In this document: piece after piece, positions 43,078 through 51,886 of the stretch
Position numbering within the stretch: position 1 is the first letter of the stretch
How the letters are laid out: every line of letters begins with the position of its first letter
Origin: Mesorhizobium sp. M4B.F.Ca.ET.058.02.1.1
GTDB lineage: Bacteria; Pseudomonadota; Alphaproteobacteria; Rhizobiales; Rhizobiaceae
DNA: 64,000 bases
Reading direction: 5' to 3'
Assembly: GCF_003952505.1 (NCBI RefSeq)
Contig: NZ_CP034450.1
Location: 3,100,001 to 3,164,000, forward strand
Notes under the pieces: generated by a model
The model's database searches: none
What the model saw: only the letters and a program-made list of their open reading frames with translations
Told to the model about the DNA's origin: nothing
Made by a program: the position numbers and the translations under genes

Positions 43078-44237
43078 ACGCTATCAACACCAAGGTCCTT
43101 CCGACCAGACGCAAGCAGGTCGCCCTGTTCTCGTCCGATCCGCAGTTCAAGCGCGATGTCGCGACCAGGCTCGATGCGCTGGCGATCTATGACGTGCAGG
43201 TCTCGGAGACAGCCGACTTCCTCAAGGGGCCGCCTGCGGATACCCGGCCGGGTATCGTCATCCTCGACCTTGGCAATGGCGAGCTGCTCGGCCAGCCGGG
43301 CATCGTCGAGGCGCGCTCCAAATGGGCGTCGGTGCCGCTGATCGCGATTTCCGATGAGTTGGCGTCGGAGCAGACGCGCGTGCTCGTGCGCATGAACGCT
43401 TCGGACTGGCTGCACAAGCCGCTCGATGCCAAGGAGCTGCTCAACGCCGTCACCTTCCACGACACCGGCAACCAGGGCACCAAGAGCCGCATCATCACCT
43501 TCATCGCCGCCAGCGGCGGCGCCGGCGCCACCACGCTCGCGCTATCGGCGGCGGAATACCTGGCGGGCAAGTCGACCGAGCGCGCGGCCTCGACCTGCCT
43601 GGTCGATCTCGATTTCCAAAGCGCCAATTGCGGCGCCTATCTCAACCAGTTCAACCAGTTCGACCTTTCGGGCATCATCGGCCAGCCGGAGCGCCTCGAT
43701 GTCGAATTGATGGACGTGATCAAGCTGTCGCGCCCGTCGGGGCTCACGCTCTACTCCTTCGAGCGGCCGCAGCTGCCCTTTGAGCCGCATGGCGCCGATT
43801 TCGTTTTCCGGCTGCTCGACCTCGTCGCCTACCGGTTCGACGACATCGTCATCGACCTGCCTAACATCGAGACGCCCTGGCACAATTCCGTGCTGCAGAC
43901 GAGCGACGAGATCTTCATCGTCTTCGAGCTCAACGTCGCCTCGCTCAGGCAAGGCAAGCGACTCTACAAGAAGATCCGCGAGCTGCGCGGCAACCAGGTG
44001 AACATCACGCTGGTGGCCAACAAGCACAAGCGCAAATGGTTCGGCAACCACTTCTCGCGCAGCGAGCTGGAGAAGATCTTCAAGGCGCCGCACATCAAGT
44101 CGGTGGCGCTCGACAACGCGCTTTTGACCGACGCGCTGAATCGCGCCATTCTGCCCTCCGAAGTCGACGGGCGGGCGCGCTTCAACAAGGACCTGAAGCT
44201 GATGTTCAAGGAGCGGCTCAGCGATGCCAGTCGCTAG
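43074..44237 (+). CDS. cpaE: Pilus localisation ATPase-like protein CpaE/TadZ
   Basis: A 387-residue MinD/ParA-superfamily protein that directs the pilus machine to its site, often a cell pole. The N-terminal half is an atypical receiver-like domain (QVALFSSDPQFKRDVATRLDAL to WLHKPLDAKELLNAV). The ATPase half has a deviant Walker A, ITFIAASGGAGATTLALSAAEYLAG, which lacks the usual Lys residues, so ATP hydrolysis may be weak or lost. Other marks are CLVDLDFQSANCGAYLN and DDIVIDLPNIETPW. Its ATG overlaps the tadE stop (ATGA). It ends the rightward pilus arm. Confidence 0.9.
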   Translation: MNAINTKVLPTRRKQVALFSSDPQFKRDVATRLDALAIYDVQVSETADFLKGPPADTRPGIVILDLGNGELLGQPGIVEARSKWASVPLIAISDELASEQTRVLVRMNASDWLHKPLDAKELLNAVTFHDTGNQGTKSRIITFIAASGGAGATTLALSAAEYLAGKSTERAASTCLVDLDFQSANCGAYLNQFNQFDLSGIIGQPERLDVELMDVIKLSRPSGLTLYSFERPQLPFEPHGADFVFRLLDLVAYRFDDIVIDLPNIETPWHNSVLQTSDEIFIVFELNVASLRQGKRLYKKIRELRGNQVNITLVANKHKRKWFGNHFSRSELEKIFKAPHIKSVALDNALLTDALNRAILPSEVDGRARFNKDLKLMFKERLSDASR

Positions 44238-44910
44238 AGCAGTTCCAGGAAAAGTGCGCAGCGGTTTTCCGTCCGGAATTGCGTCAAGACAGATGCCCGG
44301 GGCGGGTCTGCGTTTCCATGAAACGCTGAACCGCTCCAGGTGGCAAATTATCCGTGCCCTCGCTTGCGCGTGCATCGCGGTGACAGCGCTGGCGTCGAGC
44401 CTGCCGCCGGCCGGGGCCAGGTCCGCGCTTGCCGACCGGCCGCCGCTGCCGGCCATGGGGCCAAGCCTGCGCAAGGCGGTCGCCTTCCAGACCAGCGAAC
44501 AGACCGGCACGATCATCATCCGCAAGGACGAGAAGGCGCTCTATCTGGTGACGAACCGGGGCCAGGCGCTGCGCTACCAGATCAGCGTCGGCCGCGACGG
44601 CTTCGGCTGGACCGGGACGGTCGAGGTCGGGGCCAAGACCGAATGGCCGGAATGGCGGCCGCCCAAGGAGATGCGCGCCCGCCAGCCCGAGCTGCCGGCG
44701 ATGGTGCCCGCCGGGCCCTACAACCCTCTCGGCGCGCGCGCGCTCTATCTTTCACGCGGCGGACGTGACACGCTCTATCGCATACATGGCACCAACGATC
44801 CCAAGGGTGTCGGTTTCGACGGCACGTCGGGCTGCTTTCGCCTGACCAATACCGACGTGATCGATCTCTTCAAACGCGTCGCGGTGGGCGCAAAGGTGGT
44901 GGTGGAATGA
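44224..44910 (+). CDS. L,D-transpeptidase (YkuD domain)
   Basis: A 228-residue exported L,D-transpeptidase, which makes 3-3 peptidoglycan cross-links or attaches proteins to the wall. The YkuD domain runs from TIIIRKDEKALYLV to the end, with the catalytic motif YRIHGTN and SGCFRLTN (His and Cys). ATG at 44224 overlaps cpaE by 14 bp and has AAGGAG about ten bases upstream. Its first 40 residues are coded largely by a mosaic element (44237-44340) that lies before the hydrophobic signal core (IIRALACACIAVTALASSL). An ATG at 44293 inside the element is an alternative start. Confidence 0.85.
   Translation: MPVARAVPGKVRSGFPSGIASRQMPGAGLRFHETLNRSRWQIIRALACACIAVTALASSLPPAGARSALADRPPLPAMGPSLRKAVAFQTSEQTGTIIIRKDEKALYLVTNRGQALRYQISVGRDGFGWTGTVEVGAKTEWPEWRPPKEMRARQPELPAMVPAGPYNPLGARALYLSRGGRDTLYRIHGTNDPKGVGFDGTSGCFRLTNTDVIDLFKRVAVGAKVVVE
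44237..44340. repeat. Extragenic palindromic mosaic element, copy C
   Basis: This 104-bp stretch starts gagcagttccaggaaaag, has the core hairpin ggaaaagtgcgcagcggttttcc, then ccggaattgcgtc, and ends catgaaacgctgaaccgctcc. It shares all these blocks, in order, with the copy at 30755-30848 and shares its core with 12599-12637. It overlaps the 5' end of the L,D-transpeptidase gene in frame. Confidence 0.8.
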
Positions 44911-45470
44911 CTATGATCAGGGACCCGGACATTCCGGCAATCGAGCTCGGCGCTCAGGAAGCCGCCGTCGGCAAACCCAGCCGCAAAGGCACGATCGGCG
45001 TTGTCGTGGCGGGCGCCGCGCTGGTCACGCTGGTGAACCTGACCGCAGCCGTCTACCTCTACCGCGGCATCAGCGACCTGCGCAGCGTGGAAGCGCGGCT
45101 GGAGCAGCTCGGTCAGTTCGAGCAACGCATTAGCGCCCGGCTCGATACCGTCAACAACGGTTTCCAGAGCCGGTTCGAAAAGCTCGACGACCAGTTGCAG
45201 GCGAAGTTCAACGAGGTCAACGGCGGTATCGCCCGGTTGGGGCAGAGCCGGCCTTCCATCGCCGACGAACCTATGGCCAGCGCTCCGGAGCCGGCAGTAG
45301 CCCCCACCAGCAGCGAGGCGGAGACGCCGGCCGTCGCCGAAAACATGGCGAACCCAGGGTCGGTCGAAATGCCACAGCCTAGGAAGCGAGCAGCGCCGCC
45401 TGCCCCGAACCCTGCCTACCAGCGTATCCAGCAGGCGGACGGCAAGGTCTACTACCGGAAAATCAACTGA
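44907..45470 (+). CDS. Single-pass membrane protein with periplasmic coiled coil, unknown function
   Basis: A 187-residue protein with one membrane helix at about residues 30-52 (IGVVVAGAALVTLVNLTAAVYLY). A heptad-rich stretch follows (VEARLEQLGQFEQRISARLDTVNNGFQSRFEKLDDQLQAKFNEVNGGIARL), then a Pro/Ala-rich tail. I recognise no domain. The ATG overlaps the transpeptidase stop by four bases (ATGA), so the two are co-translated and may act together at the cell wall. Confidence 0.75.
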   Translation: MTMIRDPDIPAIELGAQEAAVGKPSRKGTIGVVVAGAALVTLVNLTAAVYLYRGISDLRSVEARLEQLGQFEQRISARLDTVNNGFQSRFEKLDDQLQAKFNEVNGGIARLGQSRPSIADEPMASAPEPAVAPTSSEAETPAVAENMANPGSVEMPQPRKRAAPPAPNPAYQRIQQADGKVYYRKIN

Positions 45471-45506
45471 GGTTGCCGGGCGTTCCGGGCGATTGAGGCA
45501 GCAGGT

Positions 45507-46043
45507 CTAGAAGTCCCGCTGCAGCGCGAGAATACGGATCGCGCGTGTTTCAGCGCGCTGCCGCGCTTCGCTGAGGAAGGCGACGTGGCAATAGGCGCAC
45601 GCCGCAGTGCCAAGGATCAGCACCAGGCTGTTCTTCATGGTGAAATCGATCGCCAGCGAGAATGGGATGCCGCTGGGCGCGGTGAAGGCGGCAATCGTGC
45701 TCGCCGTCTCCGAATGGCTGCCGGCGGCGATCATCAGCCCAGCGAATAGAATGGCGATATGGTTGGCCAGGAAGAAGGCGGCCGATGCCTTCGCCTGGCA
45801 CGCCATCCAGCAGGCGATCGCGGCAGCGGCGAGGATGGCGGCGTCAAGCGCGATCGAAGCGCCGAGATAGAGGTCGACCTGCTGCCAGAACATCGTCGCC
45901 AAGGGCCGCAGCTCCAGCCAGACCCGCCATATCGTCGGACTGGCGGGATAGGCGCCGAGCAGGAATGTCGCCGCTCGCTCAGCCGCCAGGATGAGCAGCA
46001 TGAGGGCCGGAAATGCAAAGAGCAGTATCGGTTTGCGCTTCAT
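45507..46043 (-). CDS. Small multi-pass membrane protein of unknown function
   Basis: A 178-residue hydrophobic protein with about four membrane helices (PILLFAFPALMLLILAAERAATFLL; LDAAILAAAAIACWMACQA; FFLANHIAILFAGLMIAAG; LVLILGTAACAYCHVAFL) and a basic C-terminus. No recognised domain. ATG at 46043 is chosen because GAGGA lies five bases upstream and the helix starts there. It stands alone on the minus strand, convergent with the coiled-coil gene and divergent from the next gene. Confidence 0.68.
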   Translation of the reverse strand: MKRKPILLFAFPALMLLILAAERAATFLLGAYPASPTIWRVWLELRPLATMFWQQVDLYLGASIALDAAILAAAAIACWMACQAKASAAFFLANHIAILFAGLMIAAGSHSETASTIAAFTAPSGIPFSLAIDFTMKNSLVLILGTAACAYCHVAFLSEARQRAETRAIRILALQRDF

Positions 46044-46274
46044 GTCGTCCTCGACAATTCCGAGGCCAGAATAGGCAATAGAGATTGCGCAAGCCTTAAC
46101 GAAGCTTAACAAGCCGCTTGCTTCGGCATCCTTCTTACCCGTGCTATGCTGGGCCGCTGGGACGCAAACGCGGGTTCAGGCGGCCGGAGCCGTTTCATCG
46201 GGGGTTGAAAGGGTGCGCTCAAGCAGTTTGCCAAGTCGGCCTTCTGTTCGACAGCAAGCTCCGGGACATCGCCG

Positions 46275-46982
46275 ATGAGCGGCGGCGTCCCTGTGGGAAG
46301 GTCTCGCCTGGCGATCGCGTTAGGGAGTGTCGAGCTCGTGGCCGGAGTCCTGCTGATCCTTCACGCCGGCGCTTTGATCGGGGTCAACCGGGCCACGCCG
46401 GCATTGAACGTCGTCAGAAATCAGCCGCTGCCAACGGCATTGCCTGTGTTCGATGCCGGACCGCGGCAACCTGCACGCAAGATCGCCCAGGAGCTTATCG
46501 CGCCACCGCAGCTCGAAGCATCCCGGTTCGAGCGGGTCGAGCCCCGTCCGCCACTTGGCGAACTCGGTCTCGCATACTGGCCGAAGACGCCGATGCCGGA
46601 CGATTGGCGCGAGACGCGGCTCTATCGCCCGATCGCCACCTCGTCGGCGACCTTCGAGGCGATGGGGCGAACGGTGGCGATCAGCGGCACCCTCGGCATC
46701 GACCCCGACAGGAGCTGTTCCTTTCACGAAGCCGCCTGGCCGTGCGGCCAGCGCGCGCGGGCGGCCTTCAATGCCTGGCTGCGCGGGCGGGCGCTGAAAT
46801 GCTTGGTGCCGCCCGATGTCGACCGCTTCACGATTGCCGCGCCCTGCAAGCTCGGCAGTCAGGATGTCGGCGCCTGGCTCGTCTCCAATGGCTGGGCGAT
46901 GGCGCTGCCCGGCGGTATCTACGGCAAGGCCGAGGCAACGGCCAGAAATGCCGAGATGGGCATATTCGGACCGCCTCGCTAG
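46275..46982 (+). CDS. Secreted or anchored thermonuclease-like (SNase-fold) protein
   Basis: A 235-residue protein with an N-terminal hydrophobic segment (LAIALGSVELVAGVLLILHAGALIGV) and a C-terminal domain like staphylococcal nuclease. Family-like segments are WPCGQRARAAFNAWLRGRALKC, CKLGSQDVGAWLVSNGWAMALPGGIYGKAEATARNAEMGIFG. The catalytic Arg/Glu positions are not clearly kept, so it may be a non-catalytic fold protein. Rhizobial genomes often carry such a protein near exopolysaccharide or cell-wall genes; its role is unknown. Confidence 0.62.
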   Translation: MSGGVPVGRSRLAIALGSVELVAGVLLILHAGALIGVNRATPALNVVRNQPLPTALPVFDAGPRQPARKIAQELIAPPQLEASRFERVEPRPPLGELGLAYWPKTPMPDDWRETRLYRPIATSSATFEAMGRTVAISGTLGIDPDRSCSFHEAAWPCGQRARAAFNAWLRGRALKCLVPPDVDRFTIAAPCKLGSQDVGAWLVSNGWAMALPGGIYGKAEATARNAEMGIFGPPR

Positions 46983-47069
46983 TTTGCCAGTGTAACCAGG
47001 GCCCGTTCACCTTAGGCTGCCCGCCAGGCCTGCGCCAACAGCCGCCTTCGATATTTGTTTTGTTAACCC

Positions 47070-47948
47070 TTGCGGCGCAGTTTTCTTGGCGCGGGCCGGT
47101 TTGATCGGTCTTTCCGCACCATCGATCAAATTGTACGGATCGTCGAAACCGAAATTGCAACACACCGGCCTTATGCCAGCGCATCGGACAGGAGATTGGC
47201 CAGTGACCAAACCGACAGCGACCCCCCTGCACAAGCCTGGAAAGATGTCGCGTGGCTGACGGTGCTGGGGACGGCCGCCTGCCTCATCCTCTCGCTCGGC
47301 CTCAACTACCTGCTTTTGTTCAGCGAGGCGCTGACGCCGTTCGCGCGCAGCGTGATCACGGCAACGCTTGTACCGGTTGCCATCGGCCTGCCGCTGTTCC
47401 TGCTGCTCGGCTCGAAGCAGGCCGAGATCCGCCGCTATCGGCAAGAGCTCAACCGGTCGGCGACTTATGACAGGCTGACCGGCTGCCTGAATGGACCAGT
47501 CTTCACGTCGATGGTGGACCGACGGGCCGCGAAACCGTCCGAGGACGGGCCGCGCTCCGGCGCTTTCCTGGTCATCCATCCCGAGCATCTCAAATCCCTC
47601 AACCTGCGCTTCGGCCTGGAGTGGGGCGACGAGGCGCTGCGGCTCATCGCCTCGACCATCCAGTCATCGGTTCGTAAGGAGGATCTCGTCGGCCGCATTG
47701 GTACCTCGATGTTCGGCGTCTTTCTGCCCGGCGCGAGCGAAAAGGACGCCAAGGATATCGGCGAACGCATCAAGGCGCGGGTGCGCGACGTCTATTTCGC
47801 GCCCAAGGGAACGGAGGACGTGCTCGCCGTTCAGGTCGGCGGCGTCATCTTCGAGCACGAGCTTGCCTTCGAGGACATGTTCCGATCGGCGGAAGAACGC
47901 CTGTCGGCCGCACAGGATCGTCTGGAATTTTCGCACCTGAGCAGCTAG
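47070..47948 (+). CDS. Membrane-anchored protein with degenerate GGDEF domain
   Basis: A 292-residue protein with two membrane helices (about 62-85 and 92-115) and a C-terminal diguanylate-cyclase-like domain. The domain shows TYDRLTGCLNGPVF (usual YDxLTGLxNR), LRFGLEWGDEALRLIASTI, and at the active-site turn RIGTSMFGVFLPGA, where GG(D/E)EF should stand. The signature is lost, so it cannot be a normal cyclase; it may be a sensor or scaffold. The start is uncertain: TTG at 47070 gives the longest frame and TTG at 47196 is also open. Neither has a strong Shine-Dalgarno site. Confidence 0.65.
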   Translation: MRRSFLGAGRFDRSFRTIDQIVRIVETEIATHRPYASASDRRLASDQTDSDPPAQAWKDVAWLTVLGTAACLILSLGLNYLLLFSEALTPFARSVITATLVPVAIGLPLFLLLGSKQAEIRRYRQELNRSATYDRLTGCLNGPVFTSMVDRRAAKPSEDGPRSGAFLVIHPEHLKSLNLRFGLEWGDEALRLIASTIQSSVRKEDLVGRIGTSMFGVFLPGASEKDAKDIGERIKARVRDVYFAPKGTEDVLAVQVGGVIFEHELAFEDMFRSAEERLSAAQDRLEFSHLSS

Positions 47949-48228
47949 GCGTCGACACGGCAGTGCGGCCGAACACGAGCGGACAGATGCAACGAGAGCG
48001 GCTCTGAAGCATATCAGCGTCTCTGCTCTGCCTTTGGCAAAGACAGTCGCAGCATTAATCGGGCGTTGACTCGTTCGGCGCAATCTCGGCGGGATCGAAG
48101 CAGCGATCTGCCGAATTCTGATCCTCGTCGGGTTGGCTTACGAATGTGCGTGCTGTCGCAGGAATGAGCGAATCACTTCGTCACGCCCTGCCGGATGTCG
48201 GGGCAATCTCGGTGTTCGTGAGCGAACC
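47949..48228. other. 280-bp intergenic stretch
   Basis: I see no convincing gene or repeat here. It separates the degenerate-GGDEF gene from the hybrid kinase gene and presumably holds the kinase promoter, which I could not place. Confidence 0.3.
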
Positions 48229-51200
48229 ATGTCGCGTTTGGTGATGATTCTTCACCCTATGCAACGCCCGCTGTCGCACGCGCTGGCCAAGATCGTCGCG
48301 GTTGCGGCTCTGTATTACCTGACCGGCCAGCTTGGGCTGCTTCTGGCCGTGCCGCCCGGCTACGCGACAATCATCTGGCCGGCATCCGGCATCGCCGTCG
48401 GGGCATTGCTCGCCTACGGGCGTTCATTGTGGCCGGGGATCTTCGTCGGATCGCTCGTGCTCAATGCCGCTATCGGCGGCGGCTATTCAGCTGAAACCGG
48501 CTGGGCGCTCGACAAGCTCGCCGTTGCCGCCGCGATTGCTGGCGGCTCGACCGCGCAGGCCCTGGTCGCGCGGTGGCTTGTCGGTCGCGTGGTCGGGATA
48601 CCGATCAATCTCAGGGGCATGCGCGATATCATCGCGCTGTTCCTTGCCGCCGCTCCGTTCAGCTGCATCGTCGCGCCCTCGGTTGGCGTGACCTCCCTGT
48701 ACGTCGCCGGCGTTGTTCCTCCCGCGGGCGTGGCGCACAACTGGCTCACATGGTGGAGCGGCGATGTGCTTGGCATCGTCATTTTTTTGCCAATCGTGCT
48801 CATTGCCCCCGGCGCCAAGCGCCAGCTCAGCTGGCGCGGCACACCGCTGGGCGCATTGCCGATTGCCGCGATCCTTACGCTGCTTTTGCCCCTCGGCCTG
48901 ACGTTCTACGGCTGGAAGGCAAGCAACCAGTTCATCTACGATCGCAACAGCGCGATTTTCGCCTCCATGGCGATCGAAAACGAGCAGGCGCTGATGCACC
49001 GCCTGGCGTCCTACGATCAGGCCTTGCTTGGCGGCGTCGGCTTCTTCGAAGGATCGAACTCCGTGAGTGCCGAAGAGTGGCGCTCCTATGTCGATGTCCT
49101 CGACCTCAAGCGCAGCATGCCCGGCGTCAACGGCATCGGCTACATCGAAAACGTTCCGGCGGAAAAGATATCGGACTTCCTTTTACGGGCGCAGATGGCG
49201 CAGCCGCAATTCACGATCCACCCCGACGTTCCCGGCGAACCTCGCTTTATCATCACCTATATCGAGCCGCTGGCACCGAACCGTCCGGCGCTTGGGCTCA
49301 ACATCGCGTTCGAGAGCAATCGCCTGGAGGGCGCGACTCTCTCGCGAGATACCGGCAAGCCGGCCATCACCAAGCGCATCGTGCTGGTGCAGGACCAGAC
49401 AAAGAGCAACGGCTTCATCCTGCTCCATCCCATGTACCGCAAGAACGTGCCGCTTGGTTCGGTCGACGAGCGACGCGCGGCCCTGACCGGTTGGATTTAT
49501 GCGCCCTTCGTCGCGCAGAAATTCATGAGCGGGCTGACGACGAGCGAAGACCGTTCGCTGACATTGCAGGTCTATGACGGCGACGGCGAGAACGCCGATG
49601 CATTGATCTACCAGAGTGGTGAGCCCAACCAGTCCGCGTCCGCGCCGGCGTTTTCGATACGAAAGCAGGTCGACGTGATGCAGCAGCGTTGGACACTTTC
49701 GTGGCACAGCACGCCCGCGTTCGAGCAAAGCGTCGCCAGCCGGGAGCCGCTCCTCGTGCTCGCGAGCGGCATCGTCTTCACCGCCCTGTTCGGCCTCCTG
49801 CTGTCCTTGTTCGCCCGCCGTGCCGAAACGATCAAGGTACTCGTCGATCGAAAGACGAGCGAACTGGCCGAGCGGGAAGCGCTCTATCGCCTCCTGGCGG
49901 AAAATACCTCGGACATGATCAGCCGCGTCGCCTTCGACGGAACGCGGCTCTACACCTCGCCTGCCTGCATGCGGCTTCTCGGCTACACGGCCGAGGAACT
50001 TCTAAATTCAAATGCGTTTTCGGATGTCCACCCAAAGCAGCGATCTCGTCTCCAGGCCGAGTATGCGAAGCTGGCGCGCGGCGAAATCGACGAATCGAAA
50101 GGCGTGTTCACGCTGCACCGCAAGGACGACGACTGGGTGCAGGCGGAAATCACCCTGCAGCTGGTGCGCGACCGGACGGGAAGCCCCGCCGAGTTGGTCG
50201 TCACCGAGCGCGACGTCACGCTTCAGGAGCAGAGAGCCGAGGAACTCAAGCTTGCCAAGGCCGAAGCGGAAATCGCCAAGATGAACGCCGAGCAGGCGAG
50301 TGAAGCCAAGACGGCCTTCCTCGCGACCATGAGCCATGAAATCCGCACGCCGCTCAACGGTGTAATCGGCTATGGCGACCTGCTGCTTTCCTCCAACGAA
50401 CTGTCGGAACAAAACAGGCGCTATGCCGAGCGCATCGGCACGTCGGCCGCGGCGCTGCTTACCGTCGTCAACGATATTCTCGACTTCTCCAGGATCGAAG
50501 CCGGTCAGATCGAAATCGACGCTCATCCGTTTGCGCTCGGCGCCTTGATCGACAATGTGCTCTCGATCGTCGGCGGCGTCGCCGCACGCAAGGGTCTTGC
50601 ATTGGTCCGGAAGGTCGACCCGACCTTGCCGCCCCGCCTGATTGGCGATCAGGACAGGCTGAGACAGGTTCTACTCAATCTTCTGAACAATGGCGTGAAG
50701 TTCACCGCCACGGGAAGTGTCACCCTGGCCGTCGACCGCATCGGCGATTCCGGCGCCGGACCGGTCGGGCTGCGCTTTGCCGTCCGCGACACCGGCATCG
50801 GCATCTCGTCCGAACAGCGCGATCGTCTGTTCCAGCGCTTCTCGCAGGTTGACGGATCGATCCGTCGCGAATTTGGAGGCAGCGGTCTCGGACTGGCGAT
50901 CTCGAAGCGCCTCGTCGAACTGATGGGTGGGCGGATCGGCGTTGAAAGCACGGCCGGCGAAGGTTCGCTGTTCTGGTTCGAAGTCGCGCTTGCCGAGGCC
51001 GGCTCGGAAGCGGAACCCTCCCGATTTGTCGAGGCGATGAACCAGACGACGGCGCCTGCCCGGATCCTGCTGGTTGAGGACATGGAGATCAACCGTGACA
51101 TCGCTTGCGCGGTACTTCGATCCCGCGGACACGAAGTCGACATCGCGGTCGACGGCACGGAGGCCATCGCGGCGGTGCAGAACCGGACCTATGACGTCGT

Positions 51201-51798
51201 GCTGATGGACGTTCAGATGCCGGTCATGGACGGGCTCAGCGCAACCCGGCATATCCGGGCGCTCAATTCCCCGGCGCGGGATATCCCGATCGTCGCGTTG
51301 ACCGCCAACGTGCTGCCGTTCCAACTCGCCGAGTTGCAGGCCGCCGGCATGACCGACCATGTCGGGAAGCCTTTCAAGCAGGCCGAATTGCTGGCGGCAA
51401 TCGTCCGCAACACCGGCCGCGGGCCGGATCGAAACGCCGGCGAACCGGGTCCGGCCGCAGACGGCGGCCGGGACTTCAATGCCGATGTCTTCGGAAATCT
51501 CGAGACGGTGCTCGGCAAGAACAGAGTGGACAAGCTGCTCGACAAGCTGGCCGACGTGCTCAGGACCCGGCTCGTTTCGATCTCGCCTGAGGCGATCGAT
51601 CGCGACGTCGTCCAACGCGACGCACACTCACTGGTCTCGTCGTCGGGCATGCTCGGTTTTGAAGCCCTGTCCAATTTGTGCCGCGACATCGAGACATCGT
51701 GCATCGCCGGCGCCGACCTGATGCCCGCCCTGCAACGTTTCGAGCGCGCGCGTGACGCCGTTCTGCACAAGATAGCGGCGCTCAAATCCGCTGCCTGA
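48229..51798 (+). CDS. Hybrid sensor histidine kinase (MASE1-CHASE-PAS-HisKA-HATPase-REC-HPt)
   Basis: A 1,189-residue hybrid kinase. Order: MASE1-type membrane sensor (eight or so helices, residues 10-235; SGIAVGALLAYGRSLWPGIFVGS), CHASE periplasmic domain (about 255-480; MPGVNGIGYIENVPAEK), one more helix, PAS (about 550-670; YRLLAENTSDMISRVAFDGT), HisKA with H703 in ATMSHEIRTPLNG, HATPase with NLLNNGVKFT, receiver with D994 in VVLMDVQMPVMDG, and a C-terminal HPt with H1133 in RDAHSLVSSSGMLG. All phosphorelay residues are present. No cognate regulator is adjacent. ATG at 48229 is the best guess; 48133, 48244 and 48259 are also in frame. Confidence 0.9.
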   Translation: MSRLVMILHPMQRPLSHALAKIVAVAALYYLTGQLGLLLAVPPGYATIIWPASGIAVGALLAYGRSLWPGIFVGSLVLNAAIGGGYSAETGWALDKLAVAAAIAGGSTAQALVARWLVGRVVGIPINLRGMRDIIALFLAAAPFSCIVAPSVGVTSLYVAGVVPPAGVAHNWLTWWSGDVLGIVIFLPIVLIAPGAKRQLSWRGTPLGALPIAAILTLLLPLGLTFYGWKASNQFIYDRNSAIFASMAIENEQALMHRLASYDQALLGGVGFFEGSNSVSAEEWRSYVDVLDLKRSMPGVNGIGYIENVPAEKISDFLLRAQMAQPQFTIHPDVPGEPRFIITYIEPLAPNRPALGLNIAFESNRLEGATLSRDTGKPAITKRIVLVQDQTKSNGFILLHPMYRKNVPLGSVDERRAALTGWIYAPFVAQKFMSGLTTSEDRSLTLQVYDGDGENADALIYQSGEPNQSASAPAFSIRKQVDVMQQRWTLSWHSTPAFEQSVASREPLLVLASGIVFTALFGLLLSLFARRAETIKVLVDRKTSELAEREALYRLLAENTSDMISRVAFDGTRLYTSPACMRLLGYTAEELLNSNAFSDVHPKQRSRLQAEYAKLARGEIDESKGVFTLHRKDDDWVQAEITLQLVRDRTGSPAELVVTERDVTLQEQRAEELKLAKAEAEIAKMNAEQASEAKTAFLATMSHEIRTPLNGVIGYGDLLLSSNELSEQNRRYAERIGTSAAALLTVVNDILDFSRIEAGQIEIDAHPFALGALIDNVLSIVGGVAARKGLALVRKVDPTLPPRLIGDQDRLRQVLLNLLNNGVKFTATGSVTLAVDRIGDSGAGPVGLRFAVRDTGIGISSEQRDRLFQRFSQVDGSIRREFGGSGLGLAISKRLVELMGGRIGVESTAGEGSLFWFEVALAEAGSEAEPSRFVEAMNQTTAPARILLVEDMEINRDIACAVLRSRGHEVDIAVDGTEAIAAVQNRTYDVVLMDVQMPVMDGLSATRHIRALNSPARDIPIVALTANVLPFQLAELQAAGMTDHVGKPFKQAELLAAIVRNTGRGPDRNAGEPGPAADGGRDFNADVFGNLETVLGKNRVDKLLDKLADVLRTRLVSISPEAIDRDVVQRDAHSLVSSSGMLGFEALSNLCRDIETSCIAGADLMPALQRFERARDAVLHKIAALKSAA

Positions 51799-51886
51799 CA
51801 GTCTGGTCCGTCATTCGGGCCAGGCGCGCCTCCTGATGGTCAGCATCGCTATGATCTTCATCATGGCCCGCGCGTCGGAGCCGGAC

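Noticed and set aside
44224..44910. Broken transpeptidase gene because of the mosaic element
   Set aside because: The element is read in frame, the catalytic His and Cys motifs are intact and the stop overlaps the next gene normally, so it is probably functional.
46096..46108. CtrA box near 46.1 kb
   Set aside because: The two TTAA halves are six bases apart, not seven, so it does not match the CtrA consensus.
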